Assembly (NCBI GenBank): GCA_002425935.1
Contig: DINE01000018.1
Coordinates: 13,666-70,378, forward strand
Direction: 5' to 3'
Source of the DNA: Bacteroidales bacterium UBA5548
GTDB lineage: Bacteria > Bacteroidota > Bacteroidia > Bacteroidales > UBA932
Length of the DNA stretch: 56,713 nucleotides
Below the pieces are notes generated by a model. It searched no databases and was not told the DNA's origin. It worked only from the letters and a program-made list of their open reading frames with translations. Below, one piece after another: positions 33,136-43,370 of the stretch. A program made the position numbers and the translations under genes. Each line of letters starts with the position of its first letter. Position 1 is the first letter of the stretch.

Positions 33136-36100
33136 TTAGAAGTTAACATTAACACCAAAGGTAACTACCCTGTTGAAACCAACATCGTTCAAAACACTTC
33201 CGCTAAAATTCTGAGTAGGGTCCAGACCTTTTCTTGCTGAGAAGAGAGCTAGGTTTTCAGCTGAGGCATATACCCTAAGACCTTTAAGATCCAGCGCTTT
33301 AAGTACATTTGGTTTAAAATTGTATGCAACATTCACATTTCTAAGAGAAACGAAAGTTGAGCTAACAAGCCATCTATTAGATGCCGCATTGAAGTTCGTA
33401 GTTTGTGCATTATCCATTCTTGGTACATTTGTAATCTGCCCGGCAGTTGTCCATCTGTCCAGAATATCAATGTGTTTGGCAGTACCCATACCACCTGTTG
33501 ACATCAGAGATGCATAGTTATAATCGTATGCTTTTCCACCGATTGAATAGTTAAATTGTACTGACACATCAACCCCGTATATTTTAAATATAGGAGTAAT
33601 TGACCCGAAAAGATCAGGAATACTTGTGCCTGACCAATCATACTTCGCCTTAGCCTGACTACTTGTTACCAAAGTTCCATCAGCCAGTGTCTTACAATCT
33701 GCATCCGACCAAACGGTTATGTAGTTTCCATTTGCGTCCTTAGCATCGTTAAACAGATAAAGTGCATTTCCATTTGAAGGATCAACACCATACCACTGAC
33801 GAAGCCAGTAGTCATAAATTGAACCACCTTCTACACGTTTAAAGTTACCTGATATTATACCTAATTCACGGTTCTCTTCTGGCAGTGACTTAATTCTGTT
33901 AACATATGTAGTTGCATTCAGGTTAATATTGAAGCTGAAGTTTTTGGTATTAATAATACCTGCAGTTAAATCAAGTTCCCAACCACGGTTATATACTGCT
34001 CCAATGTTTCTGTCTTGAGACTCATATCCTGTAGAAGGAGCCAGAGGAAGCGAGAATATCAAATCTTTTGACTCTTTGTTAAACCAGTCTACGCTACCTC
34101 TAAGTTTATTACTGAACAGTGTAAACTCAAGTCCTATGTCTGCCTGAGCAGATGTCTCCCACTTAAGCATTGGATTTCCAGGAGCGGTATCTTGTATATA
34201 GCCCGGCTCAGCAGCATTATTTCTGTAGCTGTAAAGAACCTGCCATGCATAAAGGCTGATACCTCCGTCATTTCCGTTAAGACCGTATGATGCTCTTAAT
34301 TTTAGATAATCAACCCAGTTCTGTCCGGACATAAAGGCCTCTTTATCAATTCTCCATCCTCCACCAACTGACCAGAAGTTACCCCATCTTACATCGCTTG
34401 AGAATTTTGATGAACCGTCTCTTCTGAATGAACCCTCAGCAGTATATCTTCCGTTATCGTAAGAGTATGTAGCTCTAGAAAGGAATCCCTCAACAGTGTG
34501 TCTGTCAAGATAAGAGTATAAGCTGTTTGTAGTAGTAAAGTTAATCAGCTCTGTGTTGCCCGGGATAATTTCGCCCTGACGGAAACCGTAAAGATACTGG
34601 TAGTCGTTCTTATAGTTTTCGTGAGCTGCCATTACGTTAATCTCATGTTTACCTATTGTTTTATCATAAGTTAACATCTGAACGGTTGTCCATGTATAAC
34701 GAAGTGAGTGCTCTTTTCTTGAACGTCCCTGTGGTGCACCATCACCTACTAACGTATTTTCATAGGTTGAGTTAAGATAGTTGTTTATGTCAAAAGAGTG
34801 CTGAAGCTTAAATTTAAAATCTTTTAAGAAAGTAAACTCTGCATAAGCTCTTGACTGAATGGTGTTTCTCTGAAAATCCCTTATGTTGAGCATATGCTCG
34901 GCTATTCCGTGACGACCGTTATTCTGAGTCCTTGCACCATAAGTAACCCCTCCTTCAACAACAGAAGCACCAAGGTCCCACAGTTTGTTTCCCTGATCAT
35001 CGGTAATATAATCTCCATTAACACGGCTGTGCTGATAAACAGGATAAATTGGGCCCATTGTACGTGCAAAGTAGATAGGGTTAGCATAACCTGTATTACT
35101 GTCAGTATTGGCAGATGAAGATGTGTTGTAAGAGGCGTTAAGATTAACACCAAAAGTAATCCATTTTTTTGGAGTGAAATTCAGATTTGCCCTGGCCGAC
35201 ATACGGTCATAGTTGGTTTTTCTTAACCAGCCATGGTCTGTAGTGTAACCTACAGACAGGTAATAGTCAGAAGTTTCAGTTCCGCCGCTTGCAGAAACCA
35301 TAGCCTCTGTCCTTTGTCCCATTCTCTCAACAGGTGAATACCAGTCGAGGTCATCTCCCCATAATAGAGAAGTTGCAGCAGGATTTAACTTACCGTCTGT
35401 TCCGACAACTTTATCACTGGCAATACCTCTGAAAGGGTTGTAACCTAAGTTAGTTACAATACCATTTGATGTAGCTCCAGAAGCAAGAATACTTGCCTGA
35501 TCAATCGGTCTTGAAGATGTAATCAAACTGTTTCTCAGTGATTCCCACATAACTGGGTAGTAGTCAAATGCATTGATTCTTTCATACTCCGGAAGTCCTC
35601 TGGCTGAGAAACCCTGAGTAACATTGGCAGTTATGCTTAGCTTCTCTCTTCTACCCTTTTTTGTAGTAATCATAACAACTCCGTTTGAACCTCTTGAACC
35701 GAAAAGTGCAGTTGATGCCGCATCTTTAAGAATGCTGATTGATTCAATGTCCGAAGGGTTGATGTTTGCCATTACTCCGTTGTACGGAGAACCATCAAGT
35801 ACGATAAGCGGAGCTGATGAATAGTTGATTGAACCGAAACCGCGGATACGGATTGTTGGGTCTGCACCAGGCTGGCCATACGAAGTATTAACCTGCACAC
35901 CGGGTGCTGCACCTGCAAGTGCTGCAAGAGCGTTTGTAACCGGCCTCTTTTCGATATTTGCCGCCCCTACTGAAGCGATAGACCCGGTAACACTCGATTT
36001 TTTTGCGGTACCGTAGGCTATCATCACCACCTCTTCAAGTGCAACTGCATCTGTTTGCAGTTGTACATTAATGACGCTTCTGTTGTCAACAGGAACTTCT

Positions 36101-36342
36101 GTTGTTTTGTAGCCGATAAAGCTGAAAATCAGGGTGCCTCCGGCAGGAGCGTTAATAACATAGGATCCATTGTCCAATGTTGTAGTACCGGTAGTTGTTC
36201 CTTTGACCTGGATACTCACGAATGGAAGCGGAGCTCCCGTTCCCAATTCAGTCACAGTACCTGTTATTCGTATGTTCTGTGCAAATAGCACATTACCAGC
36301 TACAAATAGCAGCGCTGCAATAACAATGCTGAATTTTTTCAT
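33136..36342 (-). CDS. SusC/RagA family TonB-linked outer-membrane transporter
   Basis: A 1068-residue TonB-dependent transporter: signal peptide (about 1-22), carboxypeptidase-D regulatory-like domain (about 24-100), plug domain (about 115-225, with GTAKKSSVTGSIASVG, RIRGFGSIN, LIVLDGSPYNG and ILKDAASTALFGSRGSNGV) and a large beta barrel ending in an aromatic residue. It imports nutrients together with the downstream SusD. The N-terminus has no STN domain, so it is not directly coupled to a FecI/FecR-type sigma system. It is flanked by housekeeping genes. Confidence 0.96.
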   Translation of the reverse strand: MKKFSIVIAALLFVAGNVLFAQNIRITGTVTELGTGAPLPFVSIQVKGTTTGTTTLDNGSYVINAPAGGTLIFSFIGYKTTEVPVDNRSVINVQLQTDAVALEEVVMIAYGTAKKSSVTGSIASVGAANIEKRPVTNALAALAGAAPGVQVNTSYGQPGADPTIRIRGFGSINYSSAPLIVLDGSPYNGVMANINPSDIESISILKDAASTALFGSRGSNGVVMITTKKGRREKLSITANVTQGFSARGLPEYERINAFDYYPVMWESLRNSLITSSRPIDQASILASGATSNGIVTNLGYNPFRGIASDKVVGTDGKLNPAATSLLWGDDLDWYSPVERMGQRTEAMVSASGGTETSDYYLSVGYTTDHGWLRKTNYDRMSARANLNFTPKKWITFGVNLNASYNTSSSANTDSNTGYANPIYFARTMGPIYPVYQHSRVNGDYITDDQGNKLWDLGASVVEGGVTYGARTQNNGRHGIAEHMLNIRDFQRNTIQSRAYAEFTFLKDFKFKLQHSFDINNYLNSTYENTLVGDGAPQGRSRKEHSLRYTWTTVQMLTYDKTIGKHEINVMAAHENYKNDYQYLYGFRQGEIIPGNTELINFTTTNSLYSYLDRHTVEGFLSRATYSYDNGRYTAEGSFRRDGSSKFSSDVRWGNFWSVGGGWRIDKEAFMSGQNWVDYLKLRASYGLNGNDGGISLYAWQVLYSYRNNAAEPGYIQDTAPGNPMLKWETSAQADIGLEFTLFSNKLRGSVDWFNKESKDLIFSLPLAPSTGYESQDRNIGAVYNRGWELDLTAGIINTKNFSFNINLNATTYVNRIKSLPEENRELGIISGNFKRVEGGSIYDYWLRQWYGVDPSNGNALYLFNDAKDANGNYITVWSDADCKTLADGTLVTSSQAKAKYDWSGTSIPDLFGSITPIFKIYGVDVSVQFNYSIGGKAYDYNYASLMSTGGMGTAKHIDILDRWTTAGQITNVPRMDNAQTTNFNAASNRWLVSSTFVSLRNVNVAYNFKPNVLKALDLKGLRVYASAENLALFSARKGLDPTQNFSGSVLNDVGFNRVVTFGVNVNF

Positions 36343-36390
36343 GTAATAAATTTTAAGTTAATAATTAAGTACATATTGTGTTTGCGTTCA

Positions 36391-36420
36391 CAAAGATAAT
36401 TTGAATTTTGAATTTGCAAA
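36391..36420 (-). promoter_or_regulatory. Promoter of susC-susD
   Basis: On the minus strand, TTTG (36420-36417) and TATCTTTG (36398-36391) with an 18-base spacer match the Bacteroidota consensus. The leader to the ATG at 36342 is about 40 bases, longer than for most genes here. Confidence 0.65.
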
Positions 36421-36471
36421 CAGGTGAAACGTACAAAAGGTAAATTTTTTTACCATTTTTTTGCCGTTTTG

Positions 36472-37497
36472 TTAGATATAATCAGCCGACCTGGAGACGG
36501 GCACAGAGTCCATTGAAGCTCGGTGTCCTGAGAGATATTTATAATAGCCTGCTATAGCAATCATTGCCGCATTATCCGTAGTATATCGAAGTTCGGGCAC
36601 AAACATTTTCCAGCCATATTTGTGTCCTGACTCAACAACCCTTTTTCTTAATTCCGAATTTGCAGAGACTCCTCCGGAAAGTGCTATTTGCACAATTCCT
36701 GTCTCCTTGTATGCTTTTGTAAGCTTGTCCAGAAGTATATCAATAAGGTGTTTCTGGTAAGAAGCACAGATATGGTTTAGATTCTCTTCTACAAACCTCT
36801 CGTTCTCCTTTAAATTATCTCTTAAAAAATAGAGAAGCGAGGTTTTAATACCGCTGAAGCTATAATTAAGATCCTTAATTTTTGGTTTTGCAAACCTGAA
36901 TCTGTGAGGGTCGCCCAAAGATGCAAGCCGGTCAACAACAGGCCCCCCCGGATAACCCAGGCCAAGAAGCTTGGCGCATTTGTCAAATGCCTCTCCCACT
37001 GCGTCGTCTATTGTCTCTCCAATGACTTCGAATTCAAGGAAGTTTTTAACCTTTACAATCTGAGTATGGCCGCCTGAAACAAGTAGTGTTATATAAGGAA
37101 ACTCCGGGAGCTCTTTTTCCTTACCTTTTTCTATGATAAAATGAGACAACAGGTGACCCTGAAGGTGATTTACATCTACAATTGGTTTTCCAAGAGAGAT
37201 CGCCAGCCCTTTTGCAAATGATGTTCCCACGAGAAGTGACCCTAGTAATCCGGGGCCACGTGTGAATGCAATTGCACTTATATCTTTGGAGGCAATTCCG
37301 GCACTTTCTATTGCACCGTGGACAACCGGGACAATATTTTGCTGATGTGCTCTTGAAGCAAGTTCAGGTATGACTCCTCCATATTTCTTGTGTACATCCT
37401 GCGCTGCCATTATATTTGACAGAACGACACCATCCTGCACTACTGCAGCTGATGTATCATCACATGAAGATTCTATTGCCAGAATTGTAACACTCAT
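36472..37497 (-). CDS. tsaD: tRNA N6-threonylcarbamoyladenosine transferase TsaD
   Basis: A 341-residue ASKHA-fold protein that makes t6A37 in ANN-decoding tRNAs with TsaB and TsaE. Visible are the ATP-binding start LAIESSCDDTSAAV, the iron-ligand motif HLQGH, LVSGGHTQIV, GEAFDKCAKLLGLGYPGGP and ALSGGVSANSELR. Length and motifs are complete. It is divergent from tamB, an arrangement common in Bacteroidota. Confidence 0.97.
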   Translation of the reverse strand: MSVTILAIESSCDDTSAAVVQDGVVLSNIMAAQDVHKKYGGVIPELASRAHQQNIVPVVHGAIESAGIASKDISAIAFTRGPGLLGSLLVGTSFAKGLAISLGKPIVDVNHLQGHLLSHFIIEKGKEKELPEFPYITLLVSGGHTQIVKVKNFLEFEVIGETIDDAVGEAFDKCAKLLGLGYPGGPVVDRLASLGDPHRFRFAKPKIKDLNYSFSGIKTSLLYFLRDNLKENERFVEENLNHICASYQKHLIDILLDKLTKAYKETGIVQIALSGGVSANSELRKRVVESGHKYGWKMFVPELRYTTDNAAMIAIAGYYKYLSGHRASMDSVPVSRSADYI

Positions 37498-37537
37498 GAA
37501 GTAGAAATATTTCGCAAAATTGGTTATTTTTTAACAA

Positions 37538-37564
37538 TTTGCTCTATTAAATTGATTATTTTTG
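37538..37564 (+). promoter_or_regulatory. Probable promoter of tamB
   Basis: TTTG at 37538-37541 and TATTTTTG at 37557-37564 fit the two-part promoter with a short (15-base) spacer. A transcript from here would start about 60 bases before the first ATG of tamB, and the tamB frame is already open from 37578. Confidence 0.45.
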
Positions 37565-37628
37565 TTCCAAAATTTGACATATAAGAACATTCAGAAAAAT
37601 AACAGCTGCGCTCCTTTTCATCATAGCA

Positions 37629-40600
37629 ATGATTCCGGTAGGGGCCTACCTTGCGTTACAGATACCTGCATTTCAGACCTTTGCCGCCGGCAAGGTTGCA
37701 AAGAGCCTCTCCAGAAGGCTCAATACAGAGGTATCAATCGGCAAGGTCTACTATGTTTTTTTCAACCGCCTAATTGCAAATGATATTCTTATAAAATACA
37801 ATCAGACAGATACGCTGCTAGGCTGCAGAAAAATTTCTGTGAGATTTTCTGCTGCCGATTTAATCAGGAATAAAATCCGTCTGAATCACCTTCGTCTTGA
37901 AGATGGCATCTTTAATATTGTTAACGAGTCTGACTCCTCAACAAATCTTTCAAGAATACTCTCAAAAATTCCCAAAGCAGAGTCAACAGAGAGCTCCGGG
38001 AGACCAATAGATCTTATTTCCAGAGAGCTTACTATAAACAGATTCAGGTTTTCATTGCATAACCCCTATGCAGATACTCTTTTAAGAGACCGCTACTCTG
38101 TCAATTTTAAAAACCTATCAGCAACTGACATAAACATAAGTCTCCATAATATTGCCTTAAATGGAGAAACATTAAAAACCGAGATTAGGAATATTACTTT
38201 CAGAGAGAGCAGCGGATTACGGATTCAAAGGTTTTCAGGAAACCTGACATTTGATAAAGAACATATAGGCATAGAAGATATTCTGATTAATGACGGATAT
38301 TCAAACATAACAGGGGAAAGACTCTCTTTCGGTTTTAATTCATTAAATGATTTCGGAGATTTTCTAAACAGTATCATAATTGATGCGAACTTTGAAAACT
38401 CGCTTCTCGATTTCAGAACTATCTCCAGGTTTGCCCCCACTCTCAGGTCAAATACTCTTAAACTTTATATAACCGGCAACATAAACGGGCCAGTTTCAAA
38501 TTTAAGGACTAAGAACCTTAAAATAACATCCGAATCAGGGCTTACATTTGTAGATCTGGATGCTAGGATTTCAGGGCTGCCTGACCCTGAGGTGACAATG
38601 GCTTTTGTTGATATTAATAACAGTGTAACCACAACTTCAGATCTTGCTTACATAATATCATCCCTCAACAGCACCAAACCCGTAAAAGCTCTTACACAGC
38701 TGTCTCCCTTTGTCAGATATAATTTTAAAGGCAGGCTTGCAGGATTGCTGGATGACTTTGTGGCTAACGGTTCTCTGAATACAAATATCGGAAGTCTATA
38801 CTTTGATATGCTTCTGAGAAACAACGCCAAAGAGAATGGTCTGGACCTTCTTGGCAATCTCAAAAGCCGGGAATTTAATGTTGGAGCACTCATTAAAAGC
38901 AGTTCAATCGGGGAGCTCACTCTTAACACACATGTGACTGCCTTGCTTAGAGACGAGAGATTTGGGGGTAGTAAATTTTTGATAGACAGCCTATTTATCA
39001 GCAAATTACAATTCAACGATTACCCTTACAGCAATATAACTGCAGTTGGAAGTTATACTAACAATACTTTTGACGGAAAGGTTATCTGCAGAGACCCTAA
39101 TCTCGATTTTCTGTTTCAGGGGATAATCGGAATCTCTTCTGTGAGAGACTCATATTACGATTTTTATGCCGATGTTATTTATGCAGACCTTGCAGCATTG
39201 AATTTTGACAAGAGAGATAGTGTTTCAAGTGTCTCACTGAGAACACTGGCCAATTTCACACAGGATACGAAGGGAGATATAGAGGGTACAATAAATATAC
39301 GAGGGTTAAACTTCAGGAACAGTAAAGGATTTTTTCCGATTGGGGATATAAACATTCAGTCGAGTTCAGTGCAAGACAACTTCTCACTATATTTAAGATC
39401 CTCCTTTGCAAATGCAACATACAGCGGAACAGATTTTTTCACAAATTTTATAAATAAATTTTTCAACGTTACTTTAGCAGATAATCTTCCGGCTCTGTTT
39501 CCAAAAGTAATGGGAGACGGGCCAAGAGTGAAGGGAAAGAACTATTCATTTACTGTTGATTTTAACGATACACGCTCTGTTTCGCAGTTAATATTGCCGG
39601 GATTGCAAATTGCCTACAATACATCTTTGAAAATCGGGATTGATGCTAAAGACAATATTAAGCTCCAGCTCAAAAGTAATAAACTGGGATACAACAATAT
39701 TTTCGGAGATAATATTAATCTAACCCTTGAAGGTAACTCTCAATCGGTTAAAGCATTGATCGAATCTGACAGAATTCATGTTGGCGGGCTTTCGCTTGAC
39801 TCAAGTAAGGTCAACCTGGGTCTTAATAATAATTTATTATCAATAAAAAGTGAATATACAAACTCAGGCGATCTGGAAAACAGATTAGACTTTACATCTG
39901 AAGTTCTGTTTACCTCTATGGGTGAGGGACACCCTGCAATTGTAGATATGTCGATTAATCCATCAGAGATATTCCTGAACGGATTAAACTGGAGAATCGG
40001 AAGGTCAAAAATTGTATTTCAGGATAGTACATACGTCTTTCATGATTTTAACCTTACACGTGAAGATCAGTTGCTTAATGTAGACGGGTTAATATCGGCA
40101 AATCCATATGACACCCTGTCGGTAGTAATAAAAAACCTCGATTTCAACCCATTCAATTCACTTCTCAATATGCCTTTGCATATTAAGGGTGTATTTAACG
40201 GCAGTGCTACTGCTGTAAATCTGTATAACAACCCCAAAATTCTGTTTGATGTTAAAGGCGACAATGTATATCTTAACCATCATCCGTTTGGAGAGCTTGT
40301 CATAAACAGCGAATGGGATAACACCGAGAGCAGCTTCAGACTCTCTTTACTAAACAGACTAAACGACAGTATCCCCCTCATCGCTCAAGGGTTTTATAAA
40401 CCATCTGACAATTACCTAAGCATCAACGCCACTCTGAACAATTTGCGGCCAAAATATTTTGAATCATTTCTTGAAGATATTGTTTCAGAAACAGGCGGAG
40501 GTGTCAAGGGTAATTTGCTGTTATCCGGAAAAACAGATAAGCTCAACCTTACCGGCAATAATGTAACACTTAACAACCTCTCATTTAAAGTTGACTTCAC

Positions 40601-42098
40601 CAATGTAAGGTACACACTCAACGGGCCTGTTAACCTGACAGAGAGCGGGTTGAGTCTTAACAACGCTATCATCAGGGACAAATCCGGAAATACAGGAAGA
40701 GTAAACGGTGGATTGCTTTACCGTCATTTCAGGGATTTAAGGCTTAATACCGTTATAGCTTTTAACAACCTTGAAGCTCTAAGTACCCGTGAAGAGGATA
40801 ACTCATCATTTTACGGGTCAGCTTTCGGAACCGGTCGAATGATGATTACCGGGCCACTTGATAAGATTCTTTTAGATATAAATGTAACCACTAACAGAAA
40901 TACATCTATACATATTCCCCTCTCCGCTGCCACAGAGGTTACCAGCAGTAACTTACTGACTTTTATTCAGCCTGCGGCAGAGCTATATACCAACAACCCT
41001 GAATACCTAAACGAAAAAAAGAGATCCGGAAGCGAGCTTCAGGTCAAATTAAGGGCAAATATGACTCCGGATGCGGCAATGCTAATTGAGATAGACAAGA
41101 GTGTAGGTGATGTTATTACCGGATTTGGAAGCGGCTTAATTACTCTGGATATTAATCCGTCGAAAGATATATTCAACATACAGGGAGATTATATCATTCA
41201 GAGCGGGTTTTACAAATTTGTACTACAGGGAATTTTTGAGCGGGACTTTACGATTCAGGAGGGCGGAAACATAGGTTTCAACGGAGATATTTCAAAAACA
41301 AATCTGAATATCACTGCAAACTACAGAACAAAAGCATCGATTAATACCCTGATTGCAGATACAAGCTCTGTCTCAAGCAGAAGAAATGTTGATTGTCAGA
41401 TAAACATGAGCGGTAATCTTCTTAATCCAAGCCTTAGATTCGCAATAGATATCCCAGACATAGATCCGGTGACTAAGGCTCGTGTAAATGCAGCACTAAA
41501 TACAGATGATAAAGTTGTAAAGCAGGTAATGTCGCTTTTGGTTTCCGGAAGCTTTATACCTGATGTGCAGTCAAGCATCGTAAACAACTCTACAATTCTT
41601 TACTCTAATGCTACAGAGGTATTATCCAATCAGATAAACAAAATATTTAATCAGCTGGATATTCCTCTAGACCTTAGTTTTAACTATCAGCCGGGACAGA
41701 ACGGCCGGAACATGTTTGATGCTGCGGTCTCTGCCCAATTATTCAACAACAGGGTTATTGTCAACGGCAACATCGGCAGTTCAAAATATTTGAATAAAGC
41801 TGGCGAGGTTGTCGGAGATCTTGATGTTGAGATAAAACTGGATGAGAGAGGCAGATTCAGGGCTAAGGCCTTTTCACACTCGGCGGATCAATATTCAAAC
41901 TACCTTGACAACAGTCAGAGAAACGGTGTAGGTCTTGTCTATCAGGAGGAGTTCAGCTCATTCAGAGAGCTGTTTAACAGAATGTTCACCAAAAACAGGA
42001 AGAGGGAGAGTGCTCTCCCTGATAAATCCCCTGCTTTAAAGGATGAGAACGACCCAAATGATTATCAGGCCGAAGTCAGTCTATTACAACTTCGGTAA
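37629..42098 (+). CDS. tamB: Translocation and assembly module TamB (DUF490)
   Basis: A protein of about 1490 residues with a single N-terminal membrane anchor, a very long beta-helical stretch in the periplasm and the C-terminal DUF490 domain (roughly the last 400 residues, with GSGLITLDINPSKDIFNIQGDYI shown only by its start, and FNYQPGQNG). AsmA/TamB-type proteins move lipids between inner and outer membranes and help insert outer-membrane proteins. The first ATG (37629) falls inside the anchor helix; the same frame is open from 37578 and adds IRTFRKITAALLFIIA, which completes the helix. The true start may therefore be a rare codon (ATA at 37581) upstream. Confidence 0.93.
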   Translation: MIPVGAYLALQIPAFQTFAAGKVAKSLSRRLNTEVSIGKVYYVFFNRLIANDILIKYNQTDTLLGCRKISVRFSAADLIRNKIRLNHLRLEDGIFNIVNESDSSTNLSRILSKIPKAESTESSGRPIDLISRELTINRFRFSLHNPYADTLLRDRYSVNFKNLSATDINISLHNIALNGETLKTEIRNITFRESSGLRIQRFSGNLTFDKEHIGIEDILINDGYSNITGERLSFGFNSLNDFGDFLNSIIIDANFENSLLDFRTISRFAPTLRSNTLKLYITGNINGPVSNLRTKNLKITSESGLTFVDLDARISGLPDPEVTMAFVDINNSVTTTSDLAYIISSLNSTKPVKALTQLSPFVRYNFKGRLAGLLDDFVANGSLNTNIGSLYFDMLLRNNAKENGLDLLGNLKSREFNVGALIKSSSIGELTLNTHVTALLRDERFGGSKFLIDSLFISKLQFNDYPYSNITAVGSYTNNTFDGKVICRDPNLDFLFQGIIGISSVRDSYYDFYADVIYADLAALNFDKRDSVSSVSLRTLANFTQDTKGDIEGTINIRGLNFRNSKGFFPIGDINIQSSSVQDNFSLYLRSSFANATYSGTDFFTNFINKFFNVTLADNLPALFPKVMGDGPRVKGKNYSFTVDFNDTRSVSQLILPGLQIAYNTSLKIGIDAKDNIKLQLKSNKLGYNNIFGDNINLTLEGNSQSVKALIESDRIHVGGLSLDSSKVNLGLNNNLLSIKSEYTNSGDLENRLDFTSEVLFTSMGEGHPAIVDMSINPSEIFLNGLNWRIGRSKIVFQDSTYVFHDFNLTREDQLLNVDGLISANPYDTLSVVIKNLDFNPFNSLLNMPLHIKGVFNGSATAVNLYNNPKILFDVKGDNVYLNHHPFGELVINSEWDNTESSFRLSLLNRLNDSIPLIAQGFYKPSDNYLSINATLNNLRPKYFESFLEDIVSETGGGVKGNLLLSGKTDKLNLTGNNVTLNNLSFKVDFTNVRYTLNGPVNLTESGLSLNNAIIRDKSGNTGRVNGGLLYRHFRDLRLNTVIAFNNLEALSTREEDNSSFYGSAFGTGRMMITGPLDKILLDINVTTNRNTSIHIPLSAATEVTSSNLLTFIQPAAELYTNNPEYLNEKKRSGSELQVKLRANMTPDAAMLIEIDKSVGDVITGFGSGLITLDINPSKDIFNIQGDYIIQSGFYKFVLQGIFERDFTIQEGGNIGFNGDISKTNLNITANYRTKASINTLIADTSSVSSRRNVDCQINMSGNLLNPSLRFAIDIPDIDPVTKARVNAALNTDDKVVKQVMSLLVSGSFIPDVQSSIVNNSTILYSNATEVLSNQINKIFNQLDIPLDLSFNYQPGQNGRNMFDAAVSAQLFNNRVIVNGNIGSSKYLNKAGEVVGDLDVEIKLDERGRFRAKAFSHSADQYSNYLDNSQRNGVGLVYQEEFSSFRELFNRMFTKNRKRESALPDKSPALKDENDPNDYQAEVSLLQLR

Positions 42099-43365
42099 TC
42101 TCACCAATAAGCTCTTTGTCAAAAGGTCTCTCAATCTTAATATAATTTCTGGTATAACCGTACATCAGCCCACCCTTCTGAGTGCTCTCAAACAGAACTT
42201 GCTCTGCTCTTCCGGAATTTAGCTTTACAAACTCAGAATAGAACTTCTCAGACAGCTTAGTCAAAATATTGACTCTCTCTGTTTTGTCCGACTCCCTTAC
42301 CTGTCCGGAATACTCTGCAGCAGGAGTATTTGGTCTTTTTGAATACGGGAAAACGTGAAGAAACGATGGGGAGATACTCTCAAGAAATGATACGGTATCG
42401 AGAAAATCTTCGCTTGTCTCTCCGGGAAACCCTACAATAACATCAACTCCGATAAAAGCATATGGCATGTAACTCCTGATTTGCTCACATTTATCTCTGA
42501 ACAACTCTCTGTTATATCGTCTCTTCATTGCTGCTAGAATCTTATTTGAACCTGACTGCAGCGGAATGTGAAAATGTGGCAGGAATTTGTCGCTCTCAGA
42601 GATAAATTTAATCAGCTCTTCTGAGATCAGATTTGGTTCAACAGACGATATTCTGACTCTTTTCAGACCATCAACATTATCTAGCTTGTAAAGAAGCTCT
42701 TCGAATCTCTCACCAGTGGTTTTTCCAAAATCACCCGTGTTGACTCCTGTTAAAACAACCTCTTTGATTCCTTTAGAGACAATCTCCCGGGCCTCCTTAA
42801 TAATAAAGTCAACTGAGTGGTTTCTGCTTTTACCTCTGGCAAGAGGAATAGTACAGTATGAGCAGTGATAGTCACAACCATCCTGAACTTTTAAAAATGA
42901 ACGTGTTCTATCGTCAGAAGAGTACGCAGGAAAAATTGTCTCTACTTCAGAAATAGCACATGAAAAGGCTCTTGAAGAGGTATGTACCCTCCCTTTAGAG
43001 TCCTCATCCTCTTTTAATCCGGCTACTCTTATATACAGATTTGACTTTTCATCAGCACCAAGTACAAGATCAACACCCTCAATAGAGAGAATCTCCTGAG
43101 GATTTAGCTGAGCGTAACATCCTGTAACAGCAATTATTGCACCGGGATTTAGCTTATGCATCTTTCGAATAGCTGTCCGGCATTTTTTATCGGCGTGTTC
43201 AGTCACAGAACAGGTATTAATAACATAGACATCGGCCTCTTCAGTCGGCTTAACCTTTTGATAACCATGCTCAACAAACTGCCTTGCAATTGAAGATGTT
43301 TCAGAATAATTGAGCTTACACCCGAGAGTCATAAATGCTACCCGGTTTCCTCTTTTACTTTCCAT
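42076..43365 (-). CDS. mtaB: tRNA t6A37 methylthiotransferase MtaB
   Basis: A 429-residue radical SAM methylthiotransferase: N-terminal MTTase domain with MTLGCKLNYSE and its cluster-binding Cys residues, the radical SAM motif CDYHCSYC, and a C-terminal TRAM-like domain. It converts t6A37 to ms2t6A37 in tRNAs, acting on the product made by TsaD encoded nearby. The 3' end overlaps the end of the converging tamB by 23 bases. It is 5 bases downstream of folB. Confidence 0.95.
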   Translation of the reverse strand: MESKRGNRVAFMTLGCKLNYSETSSIARQFVEHGYQKVKPTEEADVYVINTCSVTEHADKKCRTAIRKMHKLNPGAIIAVTGCYAQLNPQEILSIEGVDLVLGADEKSNLYIRVAGLKEDEDSKGRVHTSSRAFSCAISEVETIFPAYSSDDRTRSFLKVQDGCDYHCSYCTIPLARGKSRNHSVDFIIKEAREIVSKGIKEVVLTGVNTGDFGKTTGERFEELLYKLDNVDGLKRVRISSVEPNLISEELIKFISESDKFLPHFHIPLQSGSNKILAAMKRRYNRELFRDKCEQIRSYMPYAFIGVDVIVGFPGETSEDFLDTVSFLESISPSFLHVFPYSKRPNTPAAEYSGQVRESDKTERVNILTKLSEKFYSEFVKLNSGRAEQVLFESTQKGGLMYGYTRNYIKIERPFDKELIGEITEVVID

Positions 43366-43370
43366 CTCAG

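Noticed and set aside
33136..36342. SusC as the target of a FecI/FecR-type system with the sigma factor at the left end
   Set aside because: SusC has no N-terminal STN domain and the sigma gene is 33 kb away with a different partner.
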